Positions 1-6,279 of a stretch of DNA of 33,919 nucleotides are shown here, in pieces. The position numbers were made by a program, and so were the translations under genes. The notes under the pieces are model-generated. The model worked only from the letters and a program-made list of their open reading frames with translations, ran no database searches and was not told the DNA's origin. Each line of letters starts with the position of its first letter. Position 1 is the stretch's first letter. This stretch comes from CAZNGF01 sp964572855 (GTDB taxonomy: Bacteria; Bipolaricaulota; Bipolaricaulia; RBG-16-55-9; JAJCYT01). The stretch spans positions 1 to 33,919 of the forward strand of contig CAZNGF010000027.1 of the NCBI GenBank assembly GCA_964572855.1. The letters run 5' to 3'.

Positions 1-43
1 TCACGGTGTCGCCGCCCGTGCCGATGTCGGCCGCGCCGATCAA
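1..43 (-). CDS. possible 5' fragment of a gene leaving the left edge
   Basis: The minus-strand frame reads LIGAADIGTGGDTV from a possible TTG at 43 to the window edge. Such a glycine-rich hydrophobic start looks coding, and GAADIGTG-type strings occur in molybdopterin-binding hydroxylases, but here it would have to be an N-terminus. No Shine-Dalgarno is visible before the TTG. The AT-richer stretch 60-82 just upstream could be a promoter. Too little is present to name a product. Confidence 0.2.
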   Translation of the reverse strand, partial: MIGAADIGTGGDTV

Positions 44-122
44 GAGGTTGACCGATTTGGTACGGATTTTTGTAGATTCTGTAGGGCCGGCTGTGCCGGC
101 CAGGCCCGCAGGGGCCCTGCGA

Positions 123-677
123 CTAATCGAACCGCAGGTCCAGCAGCTCAACGACCATGCGCCAGAGCCCGCGCGCCGTGGGCGCGAAGTCCGCCCCGAA
201 CGCGACCAGGACCAGATCGCCCGGCCTGACGTCCGGGAAGGCCGACGCCAGCGCGGCTTCGGCACGCGGTGCCCTGAGCGAATCGCGCGTGTCGAGGAAG
301 CGGAACGCGTCGTCGTAGCGCAGCAACACGGCCCCGTCCGCCCCGCCCCGGATGGCCCGGTCGCGCACGGCCCAGCTCGCCTCCCCGTCGGGGGCGCGCA
401 GGTGCGCGGCGAGTTGGACGCCCGGGAGCTCGAGCTCGACCAGGTCCACGGTTTCCACGTCGCGCACCGCCCGGAACAGCGGCGCAAACGCCTCCCGGCC
501 AGCCCCGGTCAGCGAGGTGCCCGGCTTGGCGAACTGAACCCAGCCGCGCTCGCGCAGCTTGTTCAGGTGCGTGCGGACCGTGCTCTCGGTCACGCCGGTG
601 CGCTCGACCAGCGTGCGCCGGCCCAGCGGACCGGCCTCGAGCGCGAACAGCAGGGCTGCAGCGACGTCGGGTTGCAT
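123..677 (-). CDS. winged-helix transcriptional regulator, 184 aa
   Basis: The N-terminal 60 residues form a MarR/GntR-like winged helix (LVERTGVTESTVRTHLNKL, then a basic wing before KPGTSLTGAG). The remaining ~120 residues are an alpha/beta domain I do not recognise, probably a ligand or partner domain. I chose the ATG at 677 because AGGAGG lies 6 nt upstream; an in-frame ATG at 704 would fall inside the operator palindrome. A sigma-70 promoter (725-753) and a perfect inverted repeat (690-710) just downstream of the predicted transcription start suggest negative autoregulation. It is transcribed away from coaE. The family is inferred from the HTH pattern only, and the target genes are unknown. 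Confidence 0.75.
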   Translation of the reverse strand: MQPDVAAALLFALEAGPLGRRTLVERTGVTESTVRTHLNKLRERGWVQFAKPGTSLTGAGREAFAPLFRAVRDVETVDLVELELPGVQLAAHLRAPDGEASWAVRDRAIRGGADGAVLLRYDDAFRFLDTRDSLRAPRAEAALASAFPDVRPGDLVLVAFGADFAPTARGLWRMVVELLDLRFD

Positions 678-689
678 GGGGCCTCCTGA

Positions 690-710
690 GGTGGGATAAT
701 CCATCCCACC
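690..710. promoter_or_regulatory. probable autoregulatory operator
   Basis: GGTGGGAT and ATCCCACC form a perfect 8-bp inverted repeat around a 5-bp centre. The repeat lies between the predicted transcription start (~717) and the Shine-Dalgarno of the minus-strand winged-helix gene, the expected position for a repressor site. Confidence 0.55.
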
Positions 711-724
711 TGGGTTCGGCCTTC

Positions 725-753
725 ATCCTAAAGCAATCTGACCAACAGGTCAA
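725..753 (-). promoter_or_regulatory. sigma-70 promoter of the winged-helix regulator
   Basis: On the minus strand the -35 is TTGACC (753-748), followed by a 17-nt spacer and -10 TAGGAT (730-725). Predicted start is near 717. The -35 overlaps a short TGACC-N4-GGTCA palindrome (739-752). Confidence 0.5.
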
Positions 754-778
754 GCCTCCCACCTTCTCCCCCTTGACG

Positions 779-815
779 TGCCCTCTGTGCCCTCTGCGTC
801 TCCGCGGTTAAAATC
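779..815. repeat. CTCTGTG/CTCTGCG-type dispersed intergenic motif
   Basis: The stretch before coaE contains GCCCTCTGTGCCCTCTGCG followed by TCTCCGCGGTTAAAA. From memory, closely similar strings recur in intergenic DNA of many unrelated bacteria, where their shadow translation reads TAETQRAQR. Only one copy is seen here and its function is unknown. Confidence 0.4.
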
Positions 816-820
816 CGAGC

Positions 821-1429
821 ATGATCGTCATCGGCCTCACGGGCGGCATCGCCACGGGCAAGGGCGTGGTGGCGCGGGTTTGGGACGCGGAGCCGGACGT
901 GGTCGTGGTCGACGCCGACGAGGTCGTCCACGCGCTCTACGCGCCCGGCGCGCCCGTCCATCGACAACTGGTCAATGCGTTCGGCACGGGCATCCTGGAC
1001 GATGCGGGGGAGATCGACCGCAAGGCGCTGGGCCGGCGCATCTACGCCGCCGCCGAGGCGCGCGCCCGGCTGAACGCGATCGTCCACCCGGCCGTGCGGG
1101 CGCGCTACCGCGCGCTGGCGGCCGAGGCCAAGCGAAACGACGCGGCCGCCTTCGTCGTCGAGGCGGCGCTGCTGCTGGATAGCGAGCCCGACCGGGACTT
1201 CTTCGACGCCTTCGTGGTCACCGACGTGGCCGAGGCCGAGCAGCTGCGTCGCTTGCAGGCTCGCGACGGGATCTCGAAGGCGGAGGCGCGCAAGAAGGTC
1301 CGCGCGCAGCTCCCGCGGGCCAAGCGGCGCCGGCGCGCGGATTTCGTGCTGGATACCTCGGGGTCGCCCGCCGACACGCGGGCGCGGGCGCGGGCGTTGC
1401 TGAGACACATCCGATCGGCCTTTGCTTGA
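821..1429 (+). CDS. coaE: dephospho-CoA kinase with atypical P-loop
   Basis: CoaE phosphorylates dephospho-CoA at the 3'-OH, the last step of coenzyme A synthesis. The 202 residues match the family length. The N-terminus IGLTGGIATGK, the DADEVVHALY segment near residue 30, the IVHPAVR helix and the VVEAALLLDS strand are family landmarks. Oddly, the P-loop reads GGIATGKG (8-15): the Ser/Thr that normally follows the lysine and helps bind Mg-ATP is Gly. The sequence otherwise looks intact. No strong Shine-Dalgarno precedes the ATG. The stop codon is overlapped by the lemA promoter. Confidence 0.88.
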   Translation: MIVIGLTGGIATGKGVVARVWDAEPDVVVVDADEVVHALYAPGAPVHRQLVNAFGTGILDDAGEIDRKALGRRIYAAAEARARLNAIVHPAVRARYRALAAEAKRNDAAAFVVEAALLLDSEPDRDFFDAFVVTDVAEAEQLRRLQARDGISKAEARKKVRAQLPRAKRRRRADFVLDTSGSPADTRARARALLRHIRSAFA

Positions 1430-1454
1430 AGCGTTGCGCGGGATTTGGTACCTT
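1426..1454 (+). promoter_or_regulatory. sigma-70 promoter of lemA-htpX
   Basis: TTGAAG (1426-1431), a 17-nt spacer and TACCTT (1449-1454). It overlaps the end of coaE, so lemA-htpX can be transcribed independently. Confidence 0.5.
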
Positions 1455-1486
1455 CAAGCCAGCACTGAGACAGCGAGGAGGTCGGC

Positions 1487-1551
1487 ATGACGCTGCTGTG
1501 GGGACTCGGGTTTCTGGCCGTGGTCGGTTTCATCGTGGTGGGGATGTACAA
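1487..1551 (+). other. N-terminal membrane anchor of LemA
   Basis: Residues 3-20 of the LemA protein (LLWGLGFLAVVGFIVVGM) form one transmembrane segment with a very short N-terminus, giving the N-out, C-in topology typical of the family. Confidence 0.6.
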
Positions 1552-2038
1552 CAGCCTGGTCACGGCGCGCAACCGGGTGGAAAACGCCTGGAGCCAGATC
1601 GACGTCCAGCTCAAGCGCCGGCACGACCTCATCCCGAACCTGGTCGAGACCGTCAAGGGCTACATGAAGCACGAACAGGACGTGCTGGAAAGCGTGATCC
1701 GGGCGCGCCAGCAGGCCATCACGGCCCAGGGCGTGGACGAATCCGCCCAGGCCGAAAACCAGCTCACCGGCGCGCTCAAGAGCCTGTTCGCCGTCAGCGA
1801 GGCTTACCCCGACCTGAAGGCCAACACCAACATGCAGACCCTGCAGGAGGAGCTCACCGCCACCGAGAACCGCATCGCCTTCGCGCGCCAGCACTACAAC
1901 GACGCCACCACGACCTACAACACCAAGCTCGAAAAGGTCCCGACCAACCTGATCGCCAACACCTTCAACTTCCGGCCGCGCGAGCTGTTCGAGGTCGAAA
2001 CGCAGGAGGAGCGCGAGCCGGTCCAGGTTCAGTTCTAG
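1487..2038 (+). CDS. lemA: LemA family membrane protein
   Basis: The 183-residue protein has one N-terminal transmembrane helix and then a long helical domain with the LemA hallmarks: YNSLV, RVENAWSQIDVQLKRRHDLIPNLVETVKGY (given here as a family landmark at residues 30-59), ARQHYND and the C-terminal NTFNFRPRELFE. GAGGAGG precedes the ATG at 1487. It ends 9 nt before htpX; this pairing is common in bacteria, and the two are thought to act together in envelope quality control. The exact biochemical role of LemA is not established. Confidence 0.9.
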   Translation: MTLLWGLGFLAVVGFIVVGMYNSLVTARNRVENAWSQIDVQLKRRHDLIPNLVETVKGYMKHEQDVLESVIRARQQAITAQGVDESAQAENQLTGALKSLFAVSEAYPDLKANTNMQTLQEELTATENRIAFARQHYNDATTTYNTKLEKVPTNLIANTFNFRPRELFEVETQEEREPVQVQF

Positions 2039-2047
2039 GAGGGACGC

Positions 2048-2956
2048 ATGGCGTTGTCCATGTTCGAGCAGATCAGCAAGAACCGGCGCAACACCTTCGT
2101 CCTGATCGGCGCGATGAGCGCGCTGTTTCTGGTCGTGGGCTACGTGATCGGGATGTATTTCTTCGGCAACCCCTACGGCGGGATCGGGATCGCCGCGGCC
2201 GTGGCCGTGGCGATGAGCCTGTTCAGCTACTTCGGCGGCGACAGCTTGATCCTGGCCGTCAGCGGCGCCAAGCAAATCCAAAAGGAAGACCACCCGCAGC
2301 TCTTTAACGTGGTCGAGGAGCTCTCGATCGCGGCGGGGATTCCGGTTCCGAAAATCTTTCTTATCGAGGACGAAGCCCTGAACGCCTTTGCCACCGGGCG
2401 CGACCCCGAGCACGCCTCGGTGGCCATCACGCGCGGCCTGCTGGACAAGCTCAACCGCGACGAATTGCAGGGCGTGATGGCCCACGAGCTGGCGCACGTG
2501 ACCAACCGCGACATTCTCTACTCGATGATGGTGGGCGTGCTGGCCGGCTCGATCGTGATGATCGCGGACTTCCTGCTGCGTTACATGTTTTTCTTCGGCG
2601 GCGGGCGGCGCGGCGGCAACAACCGCGAGGGGGGCAACGGCATCCTCATGATCGTCGGGCTCGCCCTGGCGATCCTGGCGCCCATCTTCGCCTCGCTGAT
2701 CCAGCTGGCCGTCTCGCGCCAGCGCGAGTACCTGGCCGACGCCACCGCGGTCAAGCTCACCCGCTACCCGGACGGCTTAGCCTCGGCGCTGCAAAAGCTC
2801 ACCGCCGACACCCACGAGCTGCGCGGCACCAACCGCGCCACCCAGCACCTCTACATCGTCAACCCGTTCCCCAAGGTGCGCAAGGCCGCCGCGGGCGCGT
2901 TCAGCACGCACCCGTCGCTGGACAAGCGCATCGAGCGCATCCGGCAGTTGGGTTGA
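2048..2956 (+). CDS. htpX: HtpX-like membrane zinc metalloprotease (M48)
   Basis: A membrane-bound endopeptidase of the M48B family that degrades damaged membrane proteins. The catalytic motif HELAH is at residues 146-150; the third zinc ligand is the Glu in REYLADA (about residue 227). Two transmembrane segments (about 17-37 and 46-70) precede the protease domain, and hydrophobic segments follow HELAH (161-182) and the Gly-rich loop GGGRRGGNN (199-222). Length (302) is normal. It is co-transcribed with lemA; GGAGGG precedes the ATG. Confidence 0.93.
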   Translation: MALSMFEQISKNRRNTFVLIGAMSALFLVVGYVIGMYFFGNPYGGIGIAAAVAVAMSLFSYFGGDSLILAVSGAKQIQKEDHPQLFNVVEELSIAAGIPVPKIFLIEDEALNAFATGRDPEHASVAITRGLLDKLNRDELQGVMAHELAHVTNRDILYSMMVGVLAGSIVMIADFLLRYMFFFGGGRRGGNNREGGNGILMIVGLALAILAPIFASLIQLAVSRQREYLADATAVKLTRYPDGLASALQKLTADTHELRGTNRATQHLYIVNPFPKVRKAAAGAFSTHPSLDKRIERIRQLG

Positions 2957-2986
2957 TTGACAGCTCCCGGGCCAAGCGGCTATCTT
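2957..2986 (+). promoter_or_regulatory. sigma-70 promoter of the deoxynucleoside kinase gene
   Basis: TTGACA (2957-2962), an 18-nt spacer and TATCTT (2981-2986). It begins directly after the htpX stop codon. Confidence 0.6.
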
Positions 2987-3018
2987 GACCCTAAAACCAG
3001 ATTGAACGAGGAGCGCGC

Positions 3019-3675
3019 GTGCAGCACGACGACGACAAGCTGTTTGTGGCCGTGGCGGGCATTATCGGGGCGGGCAAGTCGAGCTTCGTGCGCCACTTGG
3101 CCGAGATCACGGGCTGGTCGCCCTTCTACGAGCCCGTCGAGACCAACCCCTACCTGGTCAAGTTCTACGGCGACATGGACCGCTGGGCGCTCGAGATGCA
3201 GATCTTCCTGCTGGCCAAGCGCTTCGAGATGCACCAGAAGATCAACTGGATGGACGAGCCCGTCATCCAGGACCGCACGATCTACGAGGACACCATGTTC
3301 GCCAAGATCCTGCACGACCTGGGGCACATCGACGAGCTGGGCTATTCGACTTACAAGCGCCTGTTCCACATCTACAAGCGCTATCTCGTCTACCCGGACG
3401 TGCTGGTGTATTTGAACGTCTCGCCCGAGGTGGCGCTGGAGCGCACGCGTACGCGCGGCCGGCCCGGCGAGGAGTCGGTCTCGCTGGACTACCTGCGCCG
3501 GCTGCACGGCGAGTACGAGACCTGGATCGAGGAGATGGCCAAGTACACCGCCGTGCTCGACCTGGACTGGAACACCAAGGACGAGTCCCCCGAGTCGATG
3601 CGCTGGGCCCATGAAAAAATCCTGGAGTTCGCCCAGGAGCGCCAGCCCTTCATCAAGTCGATCCGCCGCTTGTAG
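3019..3675 (+). CDS. deoxynucleoside kinase (dAdo/dGuo/dCyd kinase family)
   Basis: Salvage enzyme that phosphorylates a deoxynucleoside to its monophosphate with ATP. The P-loop GIIGAGKSS is at 14-22, the substrate-side DRTIYED (variant of the DRS motif) at 85-91, and the arginine-rich LID (ERTRTRGRPGEE) at 141-152. Length 218 is typical of bacterial dGK/dAK enzymes. I chose the GTG at 3019 because GAGGAG lies 8 nt upstream and a clear promoter sits 33 nt before it. Which deoxynucleoside is preferred cannot be read from the sequence. Confidence 0.88.
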   Translation: MQHDDDKLFVAVAGIIGAGKSSFVRHLAEITGWSPFYEPVETNPYLVKFYGDMDRWALEMQIFLLAKRFEMHQKINWMDEPVIQDRTIYEDTMFAKILHDLGHIDELGYSTYKRLFHIYKRYLVYPDVLVYLNVSPEVALERTRTRGRPGEESVSLDYLRRLHGEYETWIEEMAKYTAVLDLDWNTKDESPESMRWAHEKILEFAQERQPFIKSIRRL

Positions 3676-3712
3676 GGCGCGCGGTGATCTCGCGCGTTTT
3701 GAGCCAACGGCC

Positions 3713-3742
3713 TTGACGATCCGCGTTCCCGCTCGCTATAAT
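3713..3742 (+). promoter_or_regulatory. strong sigma-70 promoter of the HU gene
   Basis: TTGACG (3713-3718), an 18-nt spacer and a perfect TATAAT (3737-3742), then GAGAGGAG before the ATG at 3776. It is the closest match to consensus in the window, fitting an abundant protein. Confidence 0.8.
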
Positions 3743-3775
3743 GCCGTCATCAAGCCCAAAGGAGCGTGAGAGGAG

Positions 3776-4054
3776 ATGAACAAGAAGGAGTTCGTCGACC
3801 AACTCGCCAAGAAGACCGGCCTGAGCAAGAAAGACGCCCGCAGCACGCTGGACACGACCCTGGACCTGATCGTCAGCACGACCAAGAAGAAGGAAAAGGT
3901 CACGTTCACGGGCTTTGGCACCTTCGAGGCGCGCAAGCAGAAGAGCACCCAGCGCGTCAACCCGCGCACGGGCCAGCGCTTCACCGTGCCCGCCAAGCAC
4001 ATGCCCAAGTTCCGCGCGGGCAAGGCCTTCAAGCAGGCCGTCTCCAAGAAGTAA
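3776..4054 (+). CDS. HU/IHF family nucleoid DNA-binding protein
   Basis: The 92-residue basic protein has the HU fold: helical N-terminus MNKKEFVDQLAKKTGLSKKD, the GFGTFEARK strand (about 47-55), then the beta-arm with RVNPRTGQ, where the conserved proline that intercalates DNA lies, and the C-terminal PKFRAGKAFK. It bends and compacts DNA as a dimer. It is monocistronic: strong promoter upstream and a terminator-like hairpin 31 nt after the stop. Confidence 0.95.
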   Translation: MNKKEFVDQLAKKTGLSKKDARSTLDTTLDLIVSTTKKKEKVTFTGFGTFEARKQKSTQRVNPRTGQRFTVPAKHMPKFRAGKAFKQAVSKK

Positions 4055-4085
4055 CGCCGGACGGGCACTTCAGAGTGACGTCGTT

Positions 4086-4121
4086 GTAGGGGCGCTTCGC
4101 AAAGCGCCCCTACCCCTTTTT
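4086..4121 (+). terminator. GTAGGGGC palindrome acting as terminator after HU
   Basis: GTAGGGGCGCTT (4086-4097) and AAGCGCCCCTAC (4102-4113) form a perfect 12-bp stem with a 4-nt loop, followed by CCCCTTTTT. The same arms recur at 16888-16915, so this is also a member of a dispersed repeat family. Confidence 0.65.
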
Positions 4122-4147
4122 CGTGCCGAACTCGGCGCGCTCCCGCG

Positions 4148-4172
4148 CCCCGGGCTTGCAAAACGCCCGGGG
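4148..4172. repeat. GC-rich inverted repeat at the end of the cytochrome gene
   Basis: CCCCGGGC (4148-4155) pairs with GCCCGGGG (4165-4172) across a 9-nt loop. It lies about 70 nt beyond the stop of the minus-strand cytochrome gene and may act as a convergent terminator, but there is no T-tract. Confidence 0.35.
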
Positions 4173-4238
4173 GCCGCTCGTCAAAAGCGCATTCCCGTTG
4201 AATTGAGCGGCCCCCGTCCCTCCGTGCGGCGGTTGTTC

Positions 4239-4889
4239 CTATCGCTCGGCCACGGGCTTCCAGGTGTTGAGGCTGACGAGGTAGTCGGCGATCTGGCCCA
4301 GCGTGGCCTCGTCCAGCGAGTCGTTGTAGAGCGGCATCAGACCGCTCATGCGTTCGGGCAGCCGGCCCGTGCGCGACACCGCCATCACCGCGTCCAGCGA
4401 CTTGAACACGATGGGCGGGCCCGTCAGGCCCTTGCCCAGCGCGTCGGAACCGTGGCAGGCGAAGCACGCCTCCCGATACAGGGTCTCGCCGTTGGCGGCG
4501 TCGCCGTCGGCGAAGTTCGGGTTCAGGAAGGCCGTGATGTCGGCCAGGTCGCCGTCGCTGAGCTCGTCCTCGCCGAACACGGTGGCCTCGGGCTCGCGGG
4601 TCTTGAAGTAGTTGATCTCCTGGTAGAGGTTGTCGTAGACCGCGGGCTTCATGTCCTCGGCGGTCCAGCCCACGATGGCCGGGCCGATGCCGCCGAAGGC
4701 GTTCGGGTTGGCGGCGTCGCGCTCGGCGGTGGCGCCGCCGGTGTCGAAGTTGCCGTGGCAGTCGTAGCAGCCGAACTCGACGTAGGCGGCCATGCCGGCG
4801 TCGGCCTGCGCGCTGGCCTGGCTCAGGCCCCAGCCCAGCAGGCCGAGGACGACGACCCCCGTCAACGTCAGCTTGAGTTGTGTTCGCAT
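4239..4889 (-). CDS. exported diheme c-type cytochrome
   Basis: The 216-residue precursor starts at the ATG at 4889, which has GGAGGG 6 nt upstream; the longer frame from 5030 lacks this. Residues 1-27 form a signal peptide (basic MRTQLK, hydrophobic core, ASA before QADAG). Two heme-binding motifs follow, CYDCH (41-45) and CFACH (142-146), each in a cytochrome c domain. SGLMPLY (182-188) supplies a likely Met axial ligand for heme 2; the ligand of heme 1 is unclear. It should carry electrons outside the cytoplasmic membrane; the partner is unknown. Its promoter region has the tandem FNR-like arrangement. Confidence 0.85.
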   Translation of the reverse strand: MRTQLKLTLTGVVVLGLLGWGLSQASAQADAGMAAYVEFGCYDCHGNFDTGGATAERDAANPNAFGGIGPAIVGWTAEDMKPAVYDNLYQEINYFKTREPEATVFGEDELSDGDLADITAFLNPNFADGDAANGETLYREACFACHGSDALGKGLTGPPIVFKSLDAVMAVSRTGRLPERMSGLMPLYNDSLDEATLGQIADYLVSLNTWKPVAER

Positions 4890-4951
4890 GCGTCCCTCCT
4901 CGTTGTTTGTGATCGGGGACGACGACGTTTCCCGCGCCGCCCCGTCGGCCC

Positions 4952-5015
4952 ACCCTAGACCGAAAGCGATCGCGGTCCCATGATGCGGGGCAACTCCGTT
5001 TGTGATCCGTCTGGG
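4952..5015 (-). promoter_or_regulatory. tandem FNR-like promoter of the cytochrome gene
   Basis: Minus strand: a degenerate distal site CCCAGACGGATCAC (5015-5002), a proximal site TTGCCCCGCATCAT (4993-4980), centres 22 bp apart, then TAGGGT (4957-4952) 22 nt further on. Only the right half-sites (ATCAC, ATCAT) match well, but spacing and -10 agree exactly with the better copies in the window. Confidence 0.5.
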
Positions 5016-5055
5016 GCACGGGGACGTCAACCGTCAAGCGAAGGCCTGCTATCGG

Positions 5056-5676
5056 TCAAGAAGCGGGCTCGACCCCGAGCAGGGCTGCGGCGCGGGCCAG
5101 GTCGGCGGGCGTGTTGACGTTGAGGAAGCTGCGCAGCTCGGGGTCGACCTCGCGGAACGCCTCCAGCGGGATCCAACGCACGTCGATCCGATCCAGCAGG
5201 GCCTTCATGGCCAAGCGGCGCTCCGCCAGCAGCGCCCAGATCGCGGGCAGGCAGCGGCGATGGTAGAGCGCGTGCAGCGGGAAGGCGTGGTGCGTCTCGG
5301 GCTCGCCGGGGTGCCGCCGGTACGGCACGACCGCGTCGGCGTCCCCCGGCTCCGCGCCCAGCCGGCGCAGCACGCCCGGGTGCAGCAGCGGGGTGTCGCA
5401 ACCCAGCAGGAACGCGCGTTCGTGGCGCGCTGCTGCCAGCCCCGTGTGGAGCCCGCCCAGCGGGCCGTGTCCGGGCCGGCGGTCGGCGAGCTGTTGAACG
5501 CCTTCGAACGCGTACTTGTCCGCCCGATCGGCCACGATCCACACGTCATCGCTGGCCGCGCGCGCGGCGTCCAGCACGCGCCGGAGCAGCGGGACGCCGT
5601 CCAGCGCCACCAGGGCCTTGTCCCGGCCGAAGCGCCGGCTCCCGCCGCCGGCCAGCACGATCGCGCTCGCGTTCAT
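5056..5676 (-). CDS. mobA: molybdenum cofactor guanylyltransferase
   Basis: MobA transfers GMP to molybdopterin to make the guanine dinucleotide cofactor for DMSO-reductase-family enzymes such as formate dehydrogenase, which are often selenoproteins. The nucleotide-binding signature LAGGGSRRFGRDK is at residues 8-20, followed by GHGPLGGLHTGL and the metal-binding CDTPLL. At 206 residues it has normal length. The ATG at 5676 is preferred; a GTG at 5682 is possible and neither has a good Shine-Dalgarno. It is divergent from the Rrf2-feoB operon. No molybdoenzyme is visible in the window. Confidence 0.85.
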   Translation of the reverse strand: MNASAIVLAGGGSRRFGRDKALVALDGVPLLRRVLDAARAASDDVWIVADRADKYAFEGVQQLADRRPGHGPLGGLHTGLAAARHERAFLLGCDTPLLHPGVLRRLGAEPGDADAVVPYRRHPGEPETHHAFPLHALYHRRCLPAIWALLAERRLAMKALLDRIDVRWIPLEAFREVDPELRSFLNVNTPADLARAAALLGVEPAS

Positions 5677-5720
5677 GCCCACACTCTACCGTCCGGCCTG
5701 CGCCGGTTCAGCGCCGGAAC

Positions 5721-5784
5721 CTGACCGAGATCAGTCCCGCCCCTGATCCCGGTCATGGGGCGCGTGCGCGTTTCGTGGTCCACT
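5721..5784 (+). promoter_or_regulatory. tandem FNR-like promoter of the Rrf2-feoB operon
   Basis: Two 14-bp palindromes, CTGACCGAGATCAG (5721-5734) and CTGATCCCGGTCAT (5743-5756), with centres 22 bp apart. The hexamer at the expected distance is TCCACT (5779-5784), a weak match; TTAAGA (5784-5789) is an alternative -10. GGAGG precedes the start codon at 5821. Confidence 0.7.
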
Positions 5785-5820
5785 TAAGAGGACCTAATCG
5801 ATCCTGATTCGGAGGTCGAC

Positions 5821-6279
5821 ATGCTACTGACCAAGCGGAGCGACTACGGGCTGCGGGCCGCGCTGGAGCTGGCGGCCCATCACGAGGACGGGGCGCGCTC
5901 GGCCGGGTGGATCGCCGAGCGCGGCCACCTGCCGGAGCCGTTTGTGAAGAAACTGATGCAGGACCTGGCCGCGGCGGGGGTCGTGACCCCCGTGCGCGGG
6001 CGCGGCGGCGGCTACGCGCTGAGCCGCCCGCCGGGGGCGATTTCGGTGCGCCAGGTCGTGGCCGCGTTCGAGTCGCTCAGCCCGGTAAGCTGCCTGGAGA
6101 CGATCTGGGCGCACGAGCCCGACTGCGAGGTCGAGCGGCACGCGCCCTGCCCCATGCGGCCCGTCTGGGGGCTGATCGCGGCGCGCTTGATCGAGACGTT
6201 GGAGGGGCTCACGCTGGCCGACCTGCTGCAAGAGCTCGGGCAAACGGGCTGGTCCTTGGAGGCGGCGTCCCATGGCTAA
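5821..6279 (+). CDS. Rrf2 family regulator, probable Fe-S or redox sensor
   Basis: The N-terminal winged helix begins with the family hallmark LLTKRSDYGLRAALELA, followed by the recognition region LPEPFVKKLMQDLAAAGVV and the wing GRGGGYALSRPP. Three cysteines in the second half (C-X10-C-X7-C, ending HAPCPMRP) match in number and region the [Fe-S] ligands of IscR/NsrR, although the spacing differs. It could report iron, oxygen or nitric oxide. The 3' end overlaps feoB by 8 bp, so it probably controls iron uptake. Length is 152 residues. Confidence 0.85.
   Translation: MLLTKRSDYGLRAALELAAHHEDGARSAGWIAERGHLPEPFVKKLMQDLAAAGVVTPVRGRGGGYALSRPPGAISVRQVVAAFESLSPVSCLETIWAHEPDCEVERHAPCPMRPVWGLIAARLIETLEGLTLADLLQELGQTGWSLEAASHG

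Noticed and set aside
739..752. TGACC-N4-GGTCA palindrome as another FNR-like site
   Set aside because: The half-sites are 2 bp further apart than in all other copies and there is no partner at 22 bp; it overlaps the -35 of the winged-helix gene.
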